Source: Clostridia bacterium (GTDB lineage: Bacteria > Bacillota > Clostridia > Oscillospirales > Acutalibacteraceae). From it: a stretch of DNA of 15,084 nucleotides. A program made the position numbers and the translations under genes. Of this stretch, positions 7,912-13,523 are shown in pieces (within the stretch, counting starts at the first letter, position 1; every line of letters begins with the position of its first letter). Where the stretch lies: positions 1 to 15,084 of the forward strand of contig JAFSBS010000444.1 of the NCBI GenBank assembly GCA_017437165.1, read 5' to 3'. Under the pieces are notes generated by a model that made no database searches, was not told the origin of the DNA, and worked only from the letters and a program-made list of their open reading frames with translations.

Positions 7912-8136
7912 TCAATCTTTTCTGCCAAAATATGCGGGGTTTGCGTGTTTTTTCACTTTTGCCCTTGCAAAATACTCCAAATCATCAACCGTATCTTTTT
8001 TCAATTTTTCAAGAGCTTCATCACTGATTTTCACATAAATGCACCTAAGACAATTTCCGTTTTCATCATGTGGCACCTCCGAAAGGAAACATTTCCCATC
8101 ATTTTGATATACGCAAAATTTATTTTGGCATCTCAT
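7912..8136 (-). CDS. Small Cys-rich protein, putative metal-binding, function unknown
   Basis: This 74-residue protein has an ATG at 8136 preceded by AGGTGAT, a good ribosome site. The N-terminal third is Cys-rich: Cys3, Cys8, Cys16, Cys29 and Cys32, in MRCQNKFCVYQNDGKCF and NGNCLRCIYV. This fits a small metal-binding (probably zinc) fold. The C-terminal half is a charged amphipathic helix (DEALEKLKKDTVDDLEYFAR) with a basic tail. I recall short Bacillota hypothetical proteins with a similar Cys pattern, but I cannot name a family with certainty. DUF1540-like is possible but not a clear match. It is divergent from the XRE gene at 8252 and shares an operator-filled spacer with it, so that regulator probably controls it. 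Confidence 0.75.
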   Translation of the reverse strand: MRCQNKFCVYQNDGKCFLSEVPHDENGNCLRCIYVKISDEALEKLKKDTVDDLEYFARAKVKKHANPAYFGRKD

Positions 8137-8164
8137 AAAATCACCTACATTATATTTCTAAATA

Positions 8165-8185
8165 TTGACATTCAGTAAATGTCAA
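8165..8185. promoter_or_regulatory. Operator O1 of the first XRE module
   Basis: This is a palindrome with 8-bp arms TTGACATT and AATGTCAA around a 5-bp centre. It matches the site at 8218-8238 in 17 of 21 positions. Its left arm contains a consensus -35 TTGACA on the plus strand, with TTATAT 17 bp downstream at 8188-8193, so a bound repressor would compete with polymerase. The pairing with a divergent XRE gene makes autoregulation likely, but this is inferred. Confidence 0.72.
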
Positions 8186-8195
8186 TATTATATAG

Positions 8196-8224
8196 ATAAT
8201 AACATATAATCTTTTTATTGACAA
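8196..8224 (-). promoter_or_regulatory. Promoter of the small Cys-rich gene
   Basis: On the minus strand a -35 TTGTCA (8219-8224) and a -10 TATTAT (8196-8201) are 17 bp apart, with TGT just before the -10 (extended -10). The -35 box lies inside operator O2. The start would be near 8189, and operator O1 then covers the region just downstream. Both operators are therefore well placed to repress this promoter. Confidence 0.6.
8205..8210 (+). promoter_or_regulatory. Candidate -10 box for the first XRE gene
   Basis: A consensus TATAAT lies 42 bp before the XRE start codon. The matching -35 position reads TCAATA (8182-8187), which is weak, as expected if the gene is poorly transcribed. The alternative is TTGACA (8165-8170) with TTATAT (8188-8193). 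The sequence does not decide between them. Either way operator O2 would lie at or just after the start of transcription. Confidence 0.4.
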
Positions 8225-8238
8225 GCACTAAATGTCAA
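8218..8238. promoter_or_regulatory. Operator O2 of the first XRE module
   Basis: This is a second copy of the O1 palindrome, with perfect 6-bp outer arms TTGACA and TGTCAA and the shared TAAATGTCAA right half. The centre-to-centre distance to O1 is 53 bp, about five helical turns. It ends at the AAAAGGAG ribosome site of the XRE gene and overlaps the -35 of the divergent gene. Occupation could affect both genes. Confidence 0.72.
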
Positions 8239-8251
8239 AAAGGAGATTTTT

Positions 8252-8494
8252 ATGTTTATAAATAAAACACCTGATGGTCTAAATAATATTTGTGGTAAAA
8301 ACATCTCGTTTTACCGAAACCTAATGAAAATTTCACAGCGAGAATTGGCAGAAAAACTTCAATTAGTTGGATTGGATATAGATAAAAACGCAATTCAGCG
8401 AATAGAGTGTGGAAAAAGATTTGTTACAGATATCGAAATAATAGGTTTCACAAAAGTTTTTAATATTTCTTTTGAAGACCTTTTAAAAGAGTAA
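8252..8494 (+). CDS. XRE-family helix-turn-helix regulator (module 1)
   Basis: This 80-residue, single-domain Cro/CI-type DNA-binding protein fills its length with one HTH domain (about 15-78). The recognition region reads SQRELAEKLQLVGLDIDKNAIQRIE, followed by GKRFVTDIEIIGFTKVFNISFEDLL. AAGGAG lies 6 nt before the ATG. It belongs to the same subfamily as the protein at 11506-11766, sharing SQ, LQL, ID, IE, KR and VTD at matching positions. It lacks any ligand-binding or peptidase domain, so how its binding is relieved is unknown. It most likely represses itself and the divergent Cys-rich gene through O1 and O2. Confidence 0.9.
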   Translation: MFINKTPDGLNNICGKNISFYRNLMKISQRELAEKLQLVGLDIDKNAIQRIECGKRFVTDIEIIGFTKVFNISFEDLLKE

Positions 8495-8500
8495 ACAAAA

Positions 8501-8548
8501 ATCCTATCATTTTAAAGTTGGCTTTATACCAACTAAAAATGATAGGAT
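8501..8548. terminator. Structured two-stem hairpin, copy 2 (likely terminator of the XRE gene)
   Basis: The outer stem is ATCCTATCATTT (8501-8512) paired with AAATGATAGGAT (8537-8548). The inner stem is AGTTGG (8516-8521) paired with CCAACT (8529-8534). It begins 6 bp after the XRE stop and is followed by GCTCTTATTTTTATAAC on the plus strand. On the minus strand TTTTTGTTTAC follows, so it may also end transcripts from the UPF0210 gene. Relative to the copy at 7791-7831, a T-A pair is replaced by C-G in the outer stem, and the inner stem is changed on both sides with pairing kept. Confidence 0.7.
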
Positions 8549-8565
8549 GCTCTTATTTTTATAAC

Positions 8566-8626
8566 ATTATAATCGCGTCGCAGACCCTTAATTTTCAATT
8601 TTCCATTCTCAATTTTCAATTTAAAA
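8566..8626 (-). repeat. Intergenic repeat copy B, inverted relative to copy A, right end of the cassette
   Basis: The reverse complement starts TTTTAAATTGAAAATTGAGA and ends ATTATAAT, matching copy A (7712-7771). Beyond it, 8627-8647 adds CGCGTAGCGTTCCG and AATTATAA, so ATTATAAT (8566) and AATTATAA frame an element of about 80 bp with CGCG near each end, MITE-like in look. The distance to the adjacent hairpin is 17 bp, close to the 19 bp on the other side of the cassette. Confidence 0.75.
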
Positions 8627-8654
8627 CGCGTAGCGTTCCGAATTATAAACAATC

Positions 8655-10013
8655 TCAGTTTTTAAGACTGTTTAATGGTGCCGGAATTCTTCCGCCACGC
8701 ATAATAAAATCGTAACTGCTTTCTTTATGAACAGGCATTACAGGTGCAGTACCTAAAAGACCACCCATTTCTATTTCGTCACCTACTTTTTTGTTTAAAG
8801 CAGGAATAATTCTTACTGCGGTTGTTTTCTGATTTATCATACCAATTGCCGCTTCGTCTGCAATAATTGCAGAAATTGTTTCGGCTGAAACATCGCCGGG
8901 TACTGCAATCATATCAAGACCAACAGAGCAAACACAAGTCATTGCTTCTAACTTATCTAAAGTTAGAACTCCTTTGTGGACTGCTTCAATCATACCTTCA
9001 TCTTCTGAAACAGGAATAAATGCACCGGAAAGACCACCGACTGAAGATGAAGCCATAACGCCACCCTTTTTAACTGCATCGTTAAGAAGTGCTAAAGCGG
9101 CGGTAGTACCGTGAGTACCGCAGGTCTCAAGTCCCATTTCTTCTAAAATTCTCGCAACAGAGTCACCTACTGCAGGTGTTGGGGCAAGGCTTAAATCTAC
9201 GATACCAAATTCCGCATTAAGTCTTGAAGATGCTTCACGGGCAATAAGCTGACCCATTCTTGTAATTTTAAATGCAGTCTTTTTAACAGTTTCTGCCACA
9301 TCATCAAATGGCGCACCTTTAACGCCCTTTAAAGCATTGTAAACAACACCGGGACCTGAAACACCGACATTTATTGCACATTCAGGCTCACCTACTCCGT
9401 GGAATGCACCTGCCATAAACGGATTGTCTTCAACTGCATTACAGAACACAACGAGCTTTGCACAACCAAGACCGTCATTTTCTTTTGTCTTTTCTGCAGT
9501 ATCTTTAATTATATTACCCATAAGTTTTACTGCATCCATATTTATACCCGCTTTTGTAGAGCCGACATTTACAGATGAGCAAACAAAATCTGTTTGAGCC
9601 AAAGCAGAAGGAATTGAATTTATAAGTCTTCTGTCACCGATTGTAAAACCTTTTTGAACGAGTGCAGAAAAACCGCCGATAAAGTTTACACCACATTCTT
9701 TTGCGGCATTATCCATAGCCTTTGCAAAAATGGTGTAATCTTCAGTTTCACTACTTTCAGCAGCAATAGCCATAGGTGTAACGGAAATTCTTTTGTTTAT
9801 AATCGGAATTCCCATTTCCTTTTCAATTTCTTCACCTGTTTTTACAAGATTTTCTGCGTATTTTGTGATTTTATCATACATCTTTGTTGCGGCAATTTTT
9901 GCATCAGGATGACCGCAGTTTCTTAAAGAAATACCCATAGTAATAGTACGGATATCAAGATGCTGATTATCAATCATATTTAAAGTTTCAATAATTTCGT
10001 GTTGATTAAGCAT
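8655..10013 (-). CDS. UPF0210/DUF711 (PFL-family) protein
   Basis: This 452-residue cytosolic protein has the full length of the UPF0210 family, which is named PFL after similarity to the pyruvate formate-lyase fold but has no proven reaction. Recognisable family segments are the start [101 protein letters not shown] and [19 protein letters not shown]. The C-terminus is [21 protein letters not shown] lies 6 nt before the ATG. It follows the ACT-domain gene by 10 bp, with that gene's stop next to its ribosome site. This pairing is conserved widely and suggests that the small protein senses a ligand for the large one. Confidence 0.93.
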   Translation of the reverse strand: MLNQHEIIETLNMIDNQHLDIRTITMGISLRNCGHPDAKIAATKMYDKITKYAENLVKTGEEIEKEMGIPIINKRISVTPMAIAAESSETEDYTIFAKAMDNAAKECGVNFIGGFSALVQKGFTIGDRRLINSIPSALAQTDFVCSSVNVGSTKAGINMDAVKLMGNIIKDTAEKTKENDGLGCAKLVVFCNAVEDNPFMAGAFHGVGEPECAINVGVSGPGVVYNALKGVKGAPFDDVAETVKKTAFKITRMGQLIAREASSRLNAEFGIVDLSLAPTPAVGDSVARILEEMGLETCGTHGTTAALALLNDAVKKGGVMASSSVGGLSGAFIPVSEDEGMIEAVHKGVLTLDKLEAMTCVCSVGLDMIAVPGDVSAETISAIIADEAAIGMINQKTTAVRIIPALNKKVGDEIEMGGLLGTAPVMPVHKESSYDFIMRGGRIPAPLNSLKN

Positions 10014-10023
10014 TTTTTACACC

Positions 10024-10293
10024 TCAGATTCTGTGCATAGCGTCAAAAATATCTTCACGTTGAATACGGATGCTGACACCGAGCCTTTCGCCTTCTTTAT
10101 CAAGAATATCAACAAGTTCAGAAAAACTCACATTTGCATTTTTTACATCTACCAACATATTCATAGTAAACATATCTTTAAGAATTGTCTGGCTTATATC
10201 CAAAACATTTACATTCGTTTTTTCAAATGCAACACAGACACCCGCCATAATTCCGACTTTATCTTTACCAATTACTGTAACAATAGCGTTCAT
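10024..10293 (-). CDS. ACT-domain protein, UPF0237 family
   Basis: This is an 89-residue stand-alone ACT domain. The N-terminus MNAIVTVIGKDKVGIMAGVC is the ligand-site signature of ACT domains (strand, then GKDKxGI before the first helix). It is followed by VNVLDISQTIL, FTMNMLVDV and a second helix with SELVDILDKEGERLGVSIRIQ. GAGG lies 7 nt before the ATG. It is the first gene of a two-gene operon with the UPF0210 protein. ACT domains usually bind amino acids or similar small ligands as dimers. The ligand here is not known. Confidence 0.93.
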   Translation of the reverse strand: MNAIVTVIGKDKVGIMAGVCVAFEKTNVNVLDISQTILKDMFTMNMLVDVKNANVSFSELVDILDKEGERLGVSIRIQREDIFDAMHRI

Positions 10294-10325
10294 AGTAAAA
10301 CCTCGCTTTTTAAAAATACAAATTT

Positions 10326-10354
10326 ATTTTATCATATTTTTCTTTTCATTACAA
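10326..10354 (-). promoter_or_regulatory. Promoter of the ACT-UPF0210 operon
   Basis: On the minus strand a -35 TTGTAA (10349-10354) and a -10 TAAAAT (10326-10331) are 17 bp apart, with TGA directly before the -10 (extended -10 form). It lies just after the terminator of the preceding zinc-ribbon gene, so the operon should be transcribed independently. Confidence 0.65.
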
Positions 10355-10359
10355 TATAA

Positions 10360-10400
10360 AAAAACACCATTGATATTTTTAAAAATACAATGGTGTTTTT
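10360..10400. terminator. Bidirectional intrinsic terminator after the zinc-ribbon gene
   Basis: AAAAACACCATTG (10360-10372) and CAATGGTGTTTTT (10388-10400) form a perfect 13-bp stem around a self-complementary TATTTTTAAAAATA core. On the minus strand the stem ends in a run of seven T, ideal for stopping transcripts of the gene whose stop codon is at 10409. Confidence 0.85.
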
Positions 10401-10408
10401 AGTTTATA

Positions 10409-11416
10409 TTATATGTATTTAATGCCTCTGAAATTACAGGAATCTATATATGCTGAAATTTTTGTACTATCCGCCGCAATTTGTGAATAATAAGCCGCTG
10501 TTTTGCTGTTTTTAGCTATTGCATAATTTGATTCAGCCAATTTTTCTATTTCTGAACTCATTCCTTCTACCAAAGAATTTGAATGTTGAAGTACCTGATA
10601 TAATGCATATTGATTATCTCTGATTGAACCAAGCATAGAAATTACTCTACCTAAACTTGAGATAATAATATTTTGTCTTACTTCACTTTCGTATATATTG
10701 TAAGCACCATTGGCACCTGTTAACTCATCACATCTACCTGATTCAAGATACTCTAACATTGTCACAACAGGAATCAACTCTCTGTATTTTGGATAGATAA
10801 CATCTAAAGAATACAGGTTTGCCAGAAGTTCATCAACTTTGTTCAATTTTTCAAGAAGTTGTTTTTCTTGATTTGCTAACACTGAAATCTGCCCTTTTTC
10901 TTCTTCAACTCTTTTTTTGTCTTTTGAAACTAACGCTGAATATTCATCTTCTATTTTTTTCTTTTTTATAATTACAATTATAGCAACGCCTAAAACTGTA
11001 CCTATCAAAGTTATACAAAAATGAGTTCCAACTGATAAAAGTCCAAAATACTCTCCATCTACATTAGATGATATTATACCAAAAACTATCAAAGCAATAA
11101 TGGTAACAACAAGTGAAGCTTCTGCCCACAAAAAATAATTAAAACCTCCATCAAAATGTTTCCGCACTATTGTACGCTTATGCCCCAACCCACTTTTCTT
11201 TTTTCTGATTTTTTCAACAGTCGAATTCAATGTATATTTATCAACTTCCAACTTTTTAGCATAACTGAAATATTCTTTTAAATCTTCAATATTTGGTTTT
11301 GATGCAGTATTACTTGTTGGTACAACCATTTTAGTTGTTTGCTCAATTTTATTCCCGCAATACGAACAAAACAATACATTTTCAACCAATTCTTTACCAC
11401 ATTTAGAGCAGAACAT
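10409..11416 (-). CDS. Zinc-ribbon membrane protein with coiled coil, function unknown
   Basis: This protein has 335 residues. A zinc ribbon lies at 3-20 (CxxC-x10-CxxC: Cys3, 6, 17, 20), followed by a Ser/Thr linker and a basic region near 70-86 (RKKKSGLGHKRTIVRKH). Two hydrophobic helices lie at about 98-116 and 131-150, followed by KKKK. A charged coiled coil spans about 152-202. The C-terminal domain (205-300) contains PKYRELIPVVTMLEYLESGR, TGANGAYNIYESEVRQN and SIRDNQYALYQVLQHSN. That block resembles uncharacterised zinc-ribbon proteins I recall from Clostridial accessory regions. I cannot give a function. By the hairpin geometry and positive patches, both ends are probably cytoplasmic. 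AAAGGA precedes the ATG by 9 nt. It is divergent from an XRE regulator whose operators cover its promoter. Confidence 0.85.
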   Translation of the reverse strand: MFCSKCGKELVENVLFCSYCGNKIEQTTKMVVPTSNTASKPNIEDLKEYFSYAKKLEVDKYTLNSTVEKIRKKKSGLGHKRTIVRKHFDGGFNYFLWAEASLVVTIIALIVFGIISSNVDGEYFGLLSVGTHFCITLIGTVLGVAIIVIIKKKKIEDEYSALVSKDKKRVEEEKGQISVLANQEKQLLEKLNKVDELLANLYSLDVIYPKYRELIPVVTMLEYLESGRCDELTGANGAYNIYESEVRQNIIISSLGRVISMLGSIRDNQYALYQVLQHSNSLVEGMSSEIEKLAESNYAIAKNSKTAAYYSQIAADSTKISAYIDSCNFRGIKYI

Positions 11417-11429
11417 ATTTTTTCATCCT

Positions 11430-11448
11430 TTACGTTAATGTGACGTAA
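11430..11448. promoter_or_regulatory. Operator O1 of the second XRE module
   Basis: This 19-bp palindrome has arms TTACGT and ACGTAA around 7 bp. It overlaps the transcription start and touches the -10 of the zinc-ribbon gene promoter. Read on the minus strand as TTACGTCACATTAACGTAA, it matches the site at 11476-11494 in 16 of 19 positions. Confidence 0.75.
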
Positions 11449-11476
11449 TTTTAGCACAAAATAATGTTATTGTCAA
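11448..11476 (-). promoter_or_regulatory. Promoter of the zinc-ribbon gene
   Basis: On the minus strand a consensus -35 TTGACA (11471-11476) and a -10 TAAAAT (11448-11453) are 17 bp apart, with TGC before the -10 (extended -10). Operator O1 lies at the start point and O2 directly upstream of the -35. This strong promoter is flanked tightly by both sites, as in repressor-controlled genes. Confidence 0.78.
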
Positions 11477-11494
11477 TACGTCAATATAACGTAA
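11476..11494. promoter_or_regulatory. Operator O2 of the second XRE module
   Basis: This is ATACGTCAATATAACGTAA, with TACGT/ACGTA arms, 46 bp centre to centre from O1. It ends next to the AAAAGGTGA ribosome site of the XRE gene. No good plus-strand promoter is visible for that gene. TATAAC inside this operator (11485-11490) is a possible -10 without a matching -35. Confidence 0.75.
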
Positions 11495-11505
11495 AAGGTG
11501 AATGT

Positions 11506-11766
11506 ATGAAAAAGATTGAATTTAACAATAACAAAAATATTATTTCAGAACAAGTTAAATTATTCAGAAAGCAGAAAGGCTTGTCTCAAGCAGATTTATC
11601 CACCCGACTTCAACTTTTAAATGTTAATATAGACCAGCAAATGATAAGTAAAATTGAACAAAATAAAAGGCAAGTAACCGATTATGAATTAGCGTGTATA
11701 TGTCATTGTTTATCTGTTACACCTGACGAATTACTTTCAGAATTTATAAGAACATATTTCAAATAA
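11506..11766 (+). CDS. XRE-family helix-turn-helix regulator (module 2)
   Basis: This 86-residue single-domain Cro/CI-type regulator has its HTH region SEQVKLFRKQKGLSQADLST followed by RLQLLNVNIDQQMISKIEQN and KRQVTDYELACICHCLSVTPDELL. The frame is open to 11464, but the first 14 codons would run through operator O2. The ATG at 11506 follows AAAAGGTGA and is chosen. It is a paralogue of the 80-residue regulator at 8252. The recognition helices differ (IDQQMISKIEQN here, IDKNAIQRIECG there), in step with their different operators. It likely represses itself and the zinc-ribbon gene. Confidence 0.9.
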   Translation: MKKIEFNNNKNIISEQVKLFRKQKGLSQADLSTRLQLLNVNIDQQMISKIEQNKRQVTDYELACICHCLSVTPDELLSEFIRTYFK

Positions 11767-11785
11767 AAGAAATTGTAAAAAACAA

Positions 11786-11830
11786 CGACTACAAACTTAC
11801 CGAGAAAGGCAGGCTTGTAGTCGATTTTTT
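11786..11830. terminator. Bidirectional terminator between convergent XRE and PHP genes
   Basis: CGACTACAA (11786-11794) and TTGTAGTCG (11815-11823) form a 9-bp stem followed by ATTTTTT on the plus strand and TTGTTTTTT on the minus strand. The genes on the two sides converge here (stops near 11766 and 11839), so it can serve both. Confidence 0.85.
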
Positions 11831-11838
11831 ATTCAATT

Positions 11839-13344
11839 TTAAGCTATCCAACCATATATGGTATCAAAAATAGACAAGCTTCCTAAAAGTCTTACGAGTG
11901 TATCAGGAATAATACTTGCTAATTTCCAGAGGTCTGTGTAACTACCGCCATCTGATTCTGCCACACCTTCATACTCGAGCATAAATGGTTGGGTATAAAC
12001 TATGCCACCTTCACCGAAAATTTCTGCTCTTACATAGTTACCAAGTTGTTTTTTATGGTCATCAAGGTCGATACTGTTACCTGTAGCAATAGTTTTACCA
12101 TTTGCAATCCAACGAATATTTTTAGCACCCGCTGTAACTAATGTAATTGTATCGCTTTCCTGGTCAACTGCAATTGCAGTTACCTTTGGTGCATCAACGT
12201 TTTTGTCTGCTTCATACTTACCTTTAGGGTCTTCTGCCTGAATTGCCTTGAGTTTTTCTCCGAGTGCTACTGCAGTCGGATCAAGACTCTCAACTAAATA
12301 ATTTGCAATTTCTGTAATTTCTTCAGGATTACCTAAATTTTTACTGCAAGCAAAGAATGCACCACTTTCAAGGCTTTTTCTGAAGTTTTCTTCACTGAGA
12401 GATGGCATTAACATTTCAGTATAACCTGTGTAAACTGCGTCAGTTGAGTGAGCGTCAGATGTTGCAATTGCTAAAACATTTCTGCCTGTAGGGGTAACTT
12501 TTTCTAAAAGAATATCCCAGAGTTTTCTGTCGTAACGTGTTCTTGAGTCACCTTTACTGTTAATATCAATACCGATGCAAGAATCATATTTCATAAGAAG
12601 TCCTGCAAATTTATCAATATAATATTTGTAACCTGTATCACTATAATTATAAGCGTCTGCAGTTTCTTCTTCATCACGTGCATTTGTGTATTCACCGGGG
12701 TGATTTATAACAGAAAGACCACCCATTTCGTGAACTGTTTTAATTGGTGTTTCGTAGTCACTTGTACCACCCAATAAACCGTGACCGTAATCTACAAACC
12801 AACTGTTTACGTGAGCGTTGTTGAGTGAACTTGGGTTATGCTCAATACCGCAAGGTACTCTCAACAATTTATGAAGCGGAACACCTTCAGTTGTTTTCTG
12901 TGAATAAAAGCTACCTTTTTTAGTTACTTCAAGAGTATATTTATTGCCGTTTGCAGCCTCTCCGCCTTTAGATTCAAGAGGAACAATATCGCCTGCTCTG
13001 CCTTTGAATAAATCAATGAAGATTTCCATAGCAGGAATAACAGACTGACGAGTCCAGCCGTAATCAACAACACCATGGTCAGTAACTGCAGCAATATCAA
13101 AACCATAAGCGTATTGTTGCTCTAACATATCTTTTAATGTGTCTGTACCATCACTTGCAGTTGTATGGTTGTGAAGGTCTGCTTTGTATTGTTTATAAGT
13201 AAGCCAATTTACATCCTCATAAGGGTCAATAATTGTGTAATCAACCCCTGTGTCCTCGTCACCTGCAAAAGCAAGTGTTGAGTAACTTACCATCAACATA
13301 CAGACTGCCATAAAAACAGCAATTATCTTTTTTGTCTTTTTCAT
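11839..13344 (-). CDS. Secreted PHP-domain metallohydrolase-like protein
   Basis: This protein has 501 residues from the ATG at 13344, chosen because AAAGGGG lies 7 nt upstream. An in-frame ATG at 13362 overlaps that site. It has a signal peptide (KKTKK, hydrophobic 7-24, probable cleavage after AFA at 27). The PHP fold shows LHNHTTASDG (His58, His60, Asp65), AVTDHG (Asp89, His90), CGIEHNPS, a GLSVINHPGEY segment and ATSDAHSTD near the end of the domain. These are the metal ligands typical of PHP phosphoesterases. After about residue 370 comes an Ig-like strand region (VTAIAVDQESDTITL, IRWIANGKTIATGNSIDLD) and a hydrophobic C-terminal segment LVRLLGSLSIFDTIYGWI. The substrate is unknown. It is probably exported and perhaps retained at the membrane by its C-terminus. 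It has its own promoter. Confidence 0.88.
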   Translation of the reverse strand: MKKTKKIIAVFMAVCMLMVSYSTLAFAGDEDTGVDYTIIDPYEDVNWLTYKQYKADLHNHTTASDGTDTLKDMLEQQYAYGFDIAAVTDHGVVDYGWTRQSVIPAMEIFIDLFKGRAGDIVPLESKGGEAANGNKYTLEVTKKGSFYSQKTTEGVPLHKLLRVPCGIEHNPSSLNNAHVNSWFVDYGHGLLGGTSDYETPIKTVHEMGGLSVINHPGEYTNARDEEETADAYNYSDTGYKYYIDKFAGLLMKYDSCIGIDINSKGDSRTRYDRKLWDILLEKVTPTGRNVLAIATSDAHSTDAVYTGYTEMLMPSLSEENFRKSLESGAFFACSKNLGNPEEITEIANYLVESLDPTAVALGEKLKAIQAEDPKGKYEADKNVDAPKVTAIAVDQESDTITLVTAGAKNIRWIANGKTIATGNSIDLDDHKKQLGNYVRAEIFGEGGIVYTQPFMLEYEGVAESDGGSYTDLWKLASIIPDTLVRLLGSLSIFDTIYGWIA

Positions 13345-13406
13345 AAATACGCCCCTTTTCATAAAATAATGAAAATCTAAAGATAACTATTTTATTATAA
13401 TACATT

Positions 13407-13435
13407 ATTATATAGCAAGACTTTTTAAATTTCAA
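13407..13435 (-). promoter_or_regulatory. Promoter of the PHP-domain gene
   Basis: On the minus strand a -35 TTGAAA (13430-13435) and a -10 TATAAT (13407-13412) are 17 bp apart. The leader is about 56 nt. It lies downstream of the symporter's terminator, so the PHP gene is its own transcription unit. Confidence 0.7.
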
Positions 13436-13473
13436 CGATAATATTGACCGAAAATTCCCTTCTTAATATGTGC

Positions 13474-13513
13474 AAAAAAGCGACTACCGAGCATTTCCGA
13501 TAATCGCTTTTTT
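13474..13513 (-). terminator. Intrinsic terminator of the symporter gene
   Basis: AAAAAAGCGA and TCGCTTTTTT enclose an extended stem. On the minus strand the remaining pairs between GCGATTATCGG and TCGGTAGTCGC close as Watson-Crick or G-U pairs. On the plus strand they would be C-A mismatches. The RNA structure is therefore optimised for the minus-strand transcript, whose stop codon is at 13524. Confidence 0.85.
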
Positions 13514-13523
13514 AATACATAAA

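Noticed and set aside
7823..8178. Plus-strand open frames opposite the Cys-rich gene
   Set aside because: No ribosome site and no protein-like composition. The minus-strand frame has a good ribosome site, an ordered Cys pattern and a promoter.
8137..8251. Toxin-antitoxin pair, considered for the XRE gene and its small neighbour
   Set aside because: The genes are divergent rather than in one operon, and the Cys-rich protein shows no RelE, HicA, HigB or other known toxin motif. Kept only as a general regulator module.
7712..8626. CRISPR array, considered because of the repeated ATTGAAAATT tracts
   Set aside because: Repeats are short, contiguous and degenerate, with no regularly sized unique spacers and no cas genes.
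8518..8715. Plus-strand 65-codon open frame
   Set aside because: It runs through the hairpin at 8501-8548 and repeat copy B, then antisense into the UPF0210 gene. The peptide LNFQFSILNFQF is repeat-encoded.
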